Positions 23,001 to 32,000 of a stretch of DNA of 64,000 bases are shown one piece after another (the stretch's first letter is position 1; each line of letters starts with the position of its first letter). Made by a program: the position numbers and the translations under genes. Under the pieces are notes generated by a model. That model saw only the letters and a list, made by a program, of their open reading frames with translations, did not search any database and was not told where the DNA came from. This DNA is from Alphaproteobacteria bacterium (GTDB lineage: Bacteria > Pseudomonadota > Alphaproteobacteria > UBA9219 > RFNS01): positions 602,416 through 666,415 of the forward strand of contig JBBCGY010000001.1 in the NCBI GenBank assembly GCA_037200005.1. The letters are read 5' to 3'.

Positions 23001-26000
23001 CAATTCGATCCGCATCCCGGTGGGCAACAGCACGACGGACCGTCCGGGCACGGGCGCGCAAGGCATGATCCGTTACAACACGACCAGCGGCTGGCCGGAA
23101 TATTACGACGGCAGCGCATGGCAGAGCTTTGCCTCGGGCGGCACCGGCCCGGCAAGCACCAATCTCGGCGGATCGGCGGCGGCGACCAGCCCGCAGCGCA
23201 GCGGCGAGGCCAATACCGGTTTGTTCAGCGTCACGTCGGGCGGCAGCGGGTTGGTCAGCGTCGCGTCGCTCGGCGTCGAAGTGGCGCGGTTCTCGGCGAC
23301 GGGACTCAATCTGACGACCGCGACCGGCGCGCTGCAGATCAATAGCGTGAACGCGATCAAGATGCCCGCGACCGATAATCTGGTCGTCGGCAACACCGGC
23401 GCGACGGCGACGACCGGCAGCAACAACGTCGCGGTGGGCAAGAGCGCGCTGAACGCCACGACGACCGGCACCGATAATATCGGCATGGGCAAGAACGCGC
23501 TGGCGGCGAATACGGTCGGCCAATATAACGTCGCCGTCGGCACGGATGCTCTCTCCACGGCTACGGGCGCGACCGTCAGTATCGCCATCGGCTACGAGGC
23601 GCTGAAATTGGCGAAGACGGGAGCATACGGGAATACGGCGGTCGGACATCAGGCGCTGAAGAGCACGACGACGGGCACGATTAATACGGCGGTCGGTTTT
23701 CTGGCGCTGACCTCCATGACGACGGGCAGCTATAATACCGCGCTCGGCGATAATACGATGGTCAACAGTGTAGTCGGCGATGGAAACGTCGCGATCGGCG
23801 ATTATGCGCTCTATAACAACCAGGTGAGTGGCAATGTCGCGATCGGCGTCGATGCTCTCTGGCAGAATACCACGGGCGGGCACAATACCGCCGTGGGAGC
23901 CAATGCGCTCCAGGGGAACAGCACCGGCGAGGGGAACAGCGCTTTTGGGGTGGGCGTGCTCTACAGCACCACGACCGGCAATCAGAATAGCGCCTTCGGC
24001 AGCAGCCGCATGGTCAATGGAGCGCTTGCCAGCAATAGCACCGGCAGCAGCAACAGCGCTTTCGGGGCCGGATATTGGGAGGCCGCCCTCGGCTCGAACA
24101 CCACCGGCAACTACAATAGCGCGTTCGGCGACAGTGCGTTGGCGAAGGCGACGACAGCGGATAGCAACAGCGCGTTCGGCACGTTCGCCATGGTGAACAC
24201 GACGACCGGCGCGCACAACAGCGCCTTCGGCTATAATGTGTTGCAAGCCAATTTAACCGGCAGCAATAACGTCGCGTTCGGCGAAAACGCGCTCTATACA
24301 TCGGTCGGTCTCTCCAACACCGTCGCCATCGGCTTCGAAGCGCTGAAGCTGGCCCAGACGACGGCGACCGGGAATGTGGCGCTCGGGTACCAGGCCTCGG
24401 CGGCGGTATCGACGGGCGCGAACAATACGACGTTCGGTTACCAGGCCGGCAATACGATCACGACCGGCGCGAACAACATCCTCATCGGTTCCGGTGTGAC
24501 GACGCCCGCGGCCGGAACGAACAACTGGCTGAATATCGGCGGGATGATCTATGGCAGCACGCTGACGGGATCGCAGGTGGCGATCGGCTCCGGCATCACC
24601 TCGATGGTCGCGGGCATCGCGCTTGATCTCGGCAGCAACACCAGCTCGATGCGCACGCCGGTCGGCAACACCGCGCAGCGTCCCGGCACCGGCGCGGCGG
24701 GCATGATCCGCTACAATACGCAGACCGGCGCGGGCGTAGTCGAGTATTTCGACGGCACGACGTGGCAGAGCTTCGCCAACACGTCGGGCAGCAGCAGCAC
24801 GACGGCGCTTGGGGCGAGCGCGGGATCGCCCAGCCCTTACCGCAGCGGCGAGGCGACCACCGGTCTTTACAGCGCCAACAGCGGCGAAGTTTCGGCGGCG
24901 TCGCTCGGCACGCAGATGCTGCGGCTCTCGACCACCAACTTCGCTTACGGCAGCGGCGCGCTGAACGCGATCACGACCGGCAGTAACAATTTCGCGGGTG
25001 GCGCGAATGCGCTCTATAGCACGACGACCGGCGCGGATAATATCGCTCTGGGCAATACCGCAATGCTCTCGAACGTGAACGGGCAGCGAAATATCGCTAT
25101 GGGGTCTAATACAATTCGCGGCGGCAGCGGCATGTCGGGCAGCGACAATATCGGACTCGGCGCCCAGGCACTTTACGCTCTTACGACGGGCGGCAATAAT
25201 TTCGCCAGTGGCTACACGGCGCTCTATAGCACGACGACCGGCACGGATAATATCGCTATAGGCAATACCGCAATGCTCTCGAACGTGAATGGGCAGCGAA
25301 ATATCGCTATGGGGTCTAATACAATTCGCGGCGGCAGCGGCATGTCGGGCAGCGACAATATCGGACTCGGCGCCCAGGCACTTTACGCTCTTACGACGGG
25401 CGGCAATAATTTCGCCAGTGGCTACACGGCGCTCTATAGCACGACGACCGGCACGGATAATATCGCTATAGGCAACAGCGCAATGCTCTCGAACGTGAAT
25501 GGGCAGCGGAATATCGCCATGGGCTCTAATGCAATTCGCGGCGGCAGCGGCATGTCGGGTACCGACAATATCGGACTCGGCGCCCAGACGCTCTACAGCC
25601 TGACGACGGGTACTAACAATTTCGCGAGCGGCTATCAGGCGCTCTACAACACCACCACCGGCGCGGACAATATCGGCATCGGCTATCAGGCCCTGCTCGG
25701 CAACACGGTCGGGCAATATAATATCGCGCTGGGCAAGAGCGCGCTCCTCACCGCGACCGGTCTTGCGAATACCGTCGCCATCGGTTACGAGGCGCTGAAG
25801 CTGGCCCAGACGACGGCGACGGGCAACGTGGCGCTCGGGTACCAGGCCTCGGCGGCGGTATCGACGGGCGCGAACAATACGACGTTCGGCTATCAGGCCG
25901 GCAATACGATCACGACCGGCGCGAATAATATCCTGATCGGCTCCGGCATCACGACCCCCGCCGCCGGAACGAATAACTGGCTGAATATCGGCGGGATGAT

Positions 26001-29000
26001 CTATGGCAGCACGCTGACGGGATCGCAGGTGGCGATTGGTTCCGGCCTTACCTCGATGGTCGCGGGCATCGCGCTCGATCTCGGCAGCAATACCAGCTCC
26101 ATGCGCACGCCGGTCGGCAACACCGCGCAGCGGCCCGGCACCGGCGCGGCGGGCATGATCCGCTACAACACGCAGACCGGCGCGGGCGTGGTCGAGTATT
26201 TCGACGGCACCACATGGCAGAGCTTCGCCAACACGTCGGGCAGCAGCAGCACGACGGCGCTCGGCGGGTCGGCGGCAGCTCCAAGTCCCTACCGCAATGG
26301 CGAGGCGACGACGGGCCTGTTCTCGGCAACGACGACCGGCGGCGGGCAGGTGAGCATCGCTTCGGTGGGTGTCGAAGTGGCGCGGTTCTCGGCGACCGGA
26401 CTCAACCTGACGACCGCGACCGGCGCGTTGCAGATCAACGGCGCGAATGCATTGCGGCAGTTCGGCACGCAGAATGTCGCCGTGGGTCCGCTTGCCCTGA
26501 ATGCGACGACGACCGGCACGGAAAACACTGCCGTTGGCTATAGTACGCTCAAGAGCATGACGACGGGACAATGGAACACCGCCGTCGGCAGCGGTGCGAT
26601 GCAGGCGACGACGACAGGCTATGACAATACGGCGGTCGGCGCCGGGGCGATGTATAACAATACCGGCGGCACCGATAATACCGTGGTCGGCGACGATGCG
26701 CTCGCCAGCAATACCATGGGCAGTAAAAATGTTGCCTTAGGCCAGGCCGCTCTGGCGACGGCGACCGGTATCTCCAACACCGTTGCCATCGGCTATCAGG
26801 CATTGGCCGCCAATCTCAGTGGACCCGGCAACACGGCGGTCGGTTATATGGCGCTCTCCACCTCGACCGGCGGCGGATACAATAACGCGTTCGGATCGAG
26901 TGCTCTGAAATCCAATACGACGGGCGCCTCCAACAGTGCATTCGGCGCCGATGCTTTCAGCATTGGCGCACTTGGCAGCAACACGACCGGCGGCTACAAC
27001 AGCGCGTTCGGCGGCGGCTTCTACAAATCCGCGCTTGGCAGCAACACGACCGGCGCCTACAACAGCGCATTAGGCTCCGAGGCGGCCGGGAATATCATCG
27101 ATGGCAACCATATTGTTGCTATCGGCGCGGGCGCTCTGGCGACGGCGACTGGCCTCTCCGACACCGTGGCCGTCGGCTACGAAGCGCTGAAGTTGGCGCA
27201 GACGACGGCGGTAGGCAACACGGCGGTGGGGTATCAGGCTTCGACGGCGGTATCGACCGGGACGGCTAACACCACGCTTGGCTATACGGCGGGCACGGCC
27301 CTGACGACGGCAACGGGCAACACGGCGCTGGGCTATGGCGCGATGGCGACGGTCACGACCGGCTCGGGCAACGTGGCGATCGGTTCCGGCGCGATCGGCG
27401 CGACGGCGAGCGCGTTTGCCCCGACTAACCTGACGGCGGTTGGCACGAATGCGCTGAGCCTCGCCCGCACGACGGCGACGGGCAACGTGGCGGTCGGGTA
27501 CAATGCTTCGACGGCGATCACGACCGGCAATAACAACACCACGCTCGGCTACACGGCGGGCGCAGCGTTGACGAGCGGCGCAGGCAACGTCGCGCTGGGC
27601 AGCGGCGCGCTGGCGCCGATCACGACCGGCACGGACAACGTAGCTATCGGCAGGAACGCCATCGGTTCGACGGCGAGCGCGTTCGCACCGACACAGTTGG
27701 TCGCCATCGGTGCGGATGCCTTGAGCCTGGCGCGGACGACGGCGACGGGCAATACGGCTGTGGGTTATCAGGCATCGAAGGCGATTACCACCGGCTCGGG
27801 CAACACCACGTTCGGCTATCAGGCCGGAACGGCCATGACGACGGCGCAAACCAACGTAGCCATAGGCTACCAAGCGCTGAGCACGGTGACAACCGCGGTA
27901 GGCAGCACGGCCGTCGGGTATATGACACTCGCCAGCTCGACGGGCGACAACAATACCGCCGTCGGCTCTTGGTCATTGCGGTCGAACACCAACGGCTACA
28001 GCAATACCGCGGTCGGCGAGGCGACGCTCGGCAGTAATACTACCGGTGTTTATAACGTCGCCATAGGCGGCCCGGATATTGCTGGCGATTATTCGCCATT
28101 ATACTCCAACACCACCGGCAATTATAATACGGCCGTCGGCACCCAGGCTCTCGGTCATGCCACGACAGCCTATAGCAACAGCGCCTTCGGCAGCACGGCG
28201 CTTATCAACACGACGACCGGTGTCGAGAACAGCGCCTTTGGCGCCGTCGCGATGACTAGCAATCTGACGGGCAGCAGCAATGTCGCATTCGGCGTCAAGG
28301 CGCTCTATACGTCGACCGGTCTCGATAATACCGTTGCCGTTGGTTTCGAGGCGTTAAATCTGGCGCAAACCACGGCGACCGGCAATACGGCGGTCGGATA
28401 TCAGGCATCGAAGGCCGTATCGACCGGCAAGGCCAACACCACGCTCGGCTATACGGCAGGCACGGCGCTGACAACGGCGACGGGCAACATTGCGATAGGC
28501 TATACGGCATTATCCACGGTGACGACCGGCTCGGGCAACGTGGCAATCGGCAACAACACGATCAATCCGGCGAGCTCGGCTACCCCGCTTAACCTGACGG
28601 CGGTCGGCACGAACGCCTTGAGCCTCGCCCGCGCGACGGCGACGGGCAACGTGGCGATAGGCTACAACGCTTCGACGGGGATTACGACCGGCGCGAACAA
28701 TACGACGCTGGGCTACACGGCGGGCGCGGCGCTGACGAGCGGCGCGCAGAATATCGCCATCGGCTCGGGCGCGCTGGCGCCGATCACGACCGGCACCGAC
28801 AACGTCGCCATCGGCGTGAACGCCATCGGATCGACGGCGAGCGCGTTCGCGCCGACGCAGCTGGTTGCCATCGGCACGGATGCGCTGAGCCTGGCGCGGA
28901 CGACGGCGACGGGCAACGTGGCGGTGGGCTATCAGGCGTCCAAGGCGATCACGACCGGCGCGAATAATACGACGTTCGGTTACCAGGCCGGCAATACGAT

Positions 29001-32000
29001 CACGACCGGCGCGAACAACGTCCTGATCGGTTCCGGCGTGACGACCCCCGCCGCCGGAACGAACAACTGGCTGAATATCGGCGGGATGATCTATGGCAGC
29101 ACGCTGACGGGATCGCAGGTGGCGATCGGCAGCGGCATCACCTCGATGGTCGCGGGCATCGCGCTTGATCTCGGCAGCAACACCAGCTCGATGCGCACGC
29201 CGGTCGGCAACACGGCGCAGCGTCCCGGCACCGGCGCGGCGGGCATGATCCGCTACAACACGCAGACCGGCGCGGGCGTGGTCGAGTATTTCGACGGCAC
29301 CACATGGCAGAGCTTCGCCAACACGTCGGGCAGCAGCGTCACCACGACGCTCGGCGCGTCGGCTGCGGCCGCTAGCCCGAACCGCACCGGCGAGGCCAAT
29401 ACCGGCCTGTTCAGCGTAACGTCGGGCGGCAGCGGGCAGGTGAGCGTCGCCTCGCTCGGCACGGAAGTGGCCCGTTTCGACGGCAGCGGACTCAATCTTA
29501 CCACCGCGACCGGCGCGTACCTGATCAACGGCGCGAACGCGCTGACGATTAAGGCTGGCGATAATCTGATCATCGGCAATACCGGCGCGACGGCGGTGAC
29601 CGGCGGCCAAAATGTGGCGGCGGGCAAAGGCGCGCTTAACGCCACCGTCACCGGCAGCTATAACAGCGCCTTCGGCACCGATGCGCTATACAATAACCTG
29701 ACCGGCGACAACAACGTTGCTGTAGGCCAGGCGGCGCTGTATAGCAGCACGACGGGTAGTATCGGCAACGTCGCAGTTGGCGCTAGCGCGCTTAAGAGCT
29801 TCCAAAGCGGCTCGGGCAATGTCGCGATCGGCACGACCGCGATGTTCGGCGCCACCGATGGATCGGATAACATCGCCCTCGGCCATGACTCGCTGTGGAG
29901 CAACCAGGGCAATGGCAATATCGCTTTCGGCCTAGAAGCTCTGCACGACACTACGACGGGCGATGGCAATATCGGCATCGGCGGTTCCGCGCTCCGGAGT
30001 AACGTGACCGGCGGCTACAATATCGCCCTCGGCAACACCGCGATGTTCAATGCCGACGGGGGCAGCCAGAATATCGCTCTCGGCCATGACTCGCTGTGGA
30101 ACAACCAGGCTGACGAGAATATCGCTCTCGGCCAGAACGCGCTGCACGATACCACGACGGGCGGACACAATATCGGCATCGGCTCGTCGGCGCTTATCAA
30201 TAATGTGAACGGCGATCACAATATCGGTCTTGGCCAAGAGGCGGTGCGGGGAGACGGCGACGGCATGTCAGGATCGGATAATGTCGGCATCGGCTATCAG
30301 ACTCTCTACAGCGTGACAGAGGGCAGCGGAAATTTCGCCGGCGGTCTTGCGGCTCTCAACCGCACCACGACGGGCAGCATGAATGTCGCGCTCGGCTCGC
30401 AGGCCATGTATAATAACTTGACCGGAAGCTCTAACGTCGCGCTTGGCGAGAATGCAATGCGGGGCAGCGGCGACGGCATATCGGGGTCGAGTAATATCGG
30501 CATCGGTAGCGGGACGCTCCATGATCTGTTGGTCGGCACGGATAATATTGCTCTTGGTAATTCGGCGCTATGGCGCACAGGGACGGGCAGCATGAATGTC
30601 GCGCTCGGTTCGCTCGCCATGTATAATAACCTAACCGGCAACTCTAACGTTGCGCTCGGCGAGAATGCGATGCGGGGCAGCGGCGACGGCATATCGGGGT
30701 CGGGTAATGTCGCCATCGGCTATCAGACGCTCCACGATATAGAATCGGGCGAGCAAAATATCGCTCTCGGCGATTCGGCGCTCAGACGCACATGGACGGG
30801 CAGCATGAATGTCGCGCTCGGCTCGCAGGCCATGTATAACAACATAACCGGAAGCTCTAACATCGCGCTCGGCGAGAATGCGATGATGGGCGACGGCGGC
30901 GGGATGTCGGGCACCTATAATACGGCTCTTGGATATAGCTCTCTCCACGATCTGTCGACCGGCACCTACAACATCGCCCTCGGCTATCAGGCGGGCAATA
31001 GCATCACGACCGGCGAGAAGAATATCCTGATCGGCTATGACGTGGATACGCCCGCTGCCGGAACGAGCAACTGGCTGAATATCGGCGGCGTGATCTTCGG
31101 CGCGACGGCGACCGCGACGCCGCAGATCGCTATCGGCAGCGGCATCGCGTCGTTCACGGCGGGCGTGGCTCTGGACGTGCAGACGACGAATTCGATGCGG
31201 GTGCCGGTTGGCACGACGGGGCAGCGTCCCGGCACCGGCCTCGCAGGCATGATCCGCTACAACACCACGACCGCCGATGTCGGGCTGGAATATTCCGACG
31301 CGGGCGGCGTGTGGCATAATGTCGCCAGCGGCGGCGGTTCGCCGAGCGCGGACCTGGGAACCGGTCCGAGCGCGACCGCGCCGCAGCGCAGCGGCGAGGC
31401 GGGCACGGGCCTTTACAGCGCGAACAGCGGCGAGGTCAGCGTGGCGTCGCTCGGCACGCAGATCCTGCGGCTTTCCAGCACCAACTTCGCATATGGCGAC
31501 GGCGCGTTGAATGCGGTGACATCAGGCATCAACAATTTCGCGGCGGGTTATCAGGCGCTCACCAGCACCACGACCGGCACCGACAATACCGGCATAGGCT
31601 ATCAGCCGCTCTTCACTCTTACGACGGGCAGCCGCAATTTTGCGGCCGGCAATCAAGCGCAGCTCCAGAACTCGACAGGCGATGATAACACCGGCATCGG
31701 CTGGTATGCGCTCCGTAACAATACCACCGGGAACAGAAATATCGGTATCGGCCCTCAGGCGCTGCAAGGCGATCTCGGCGGCATGTCGGGCGACGATAAT
31801 ATCGGCCTCGGCTATCAGACTTTGATGAATTTGACAGAGGGCAGTAACAATTTCGCCGTCGGCGCTGGTGCACTGCTCTTCAATGTGAATGGCGATAGCA
31901 ATATCGCGCTCGGCGAGCGCGCGGTGCGGGGTGACGTCGGCGGCATGTCGGGCAACGCCAATATCGGCCTCGGCTATGAGACGCTGGCAAACTTGACGGA

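Noticed and set aside
22681-26571. Long open frames on the minus strand opposite the giant gene (up to about 770 codons)
   Set aside because: They mirror the repeat pattern and codon bias of the plus-strand gene, are Arg/Ala/Gly-rich with no domain or ribosome-binding site, and occur all along the repeat region.
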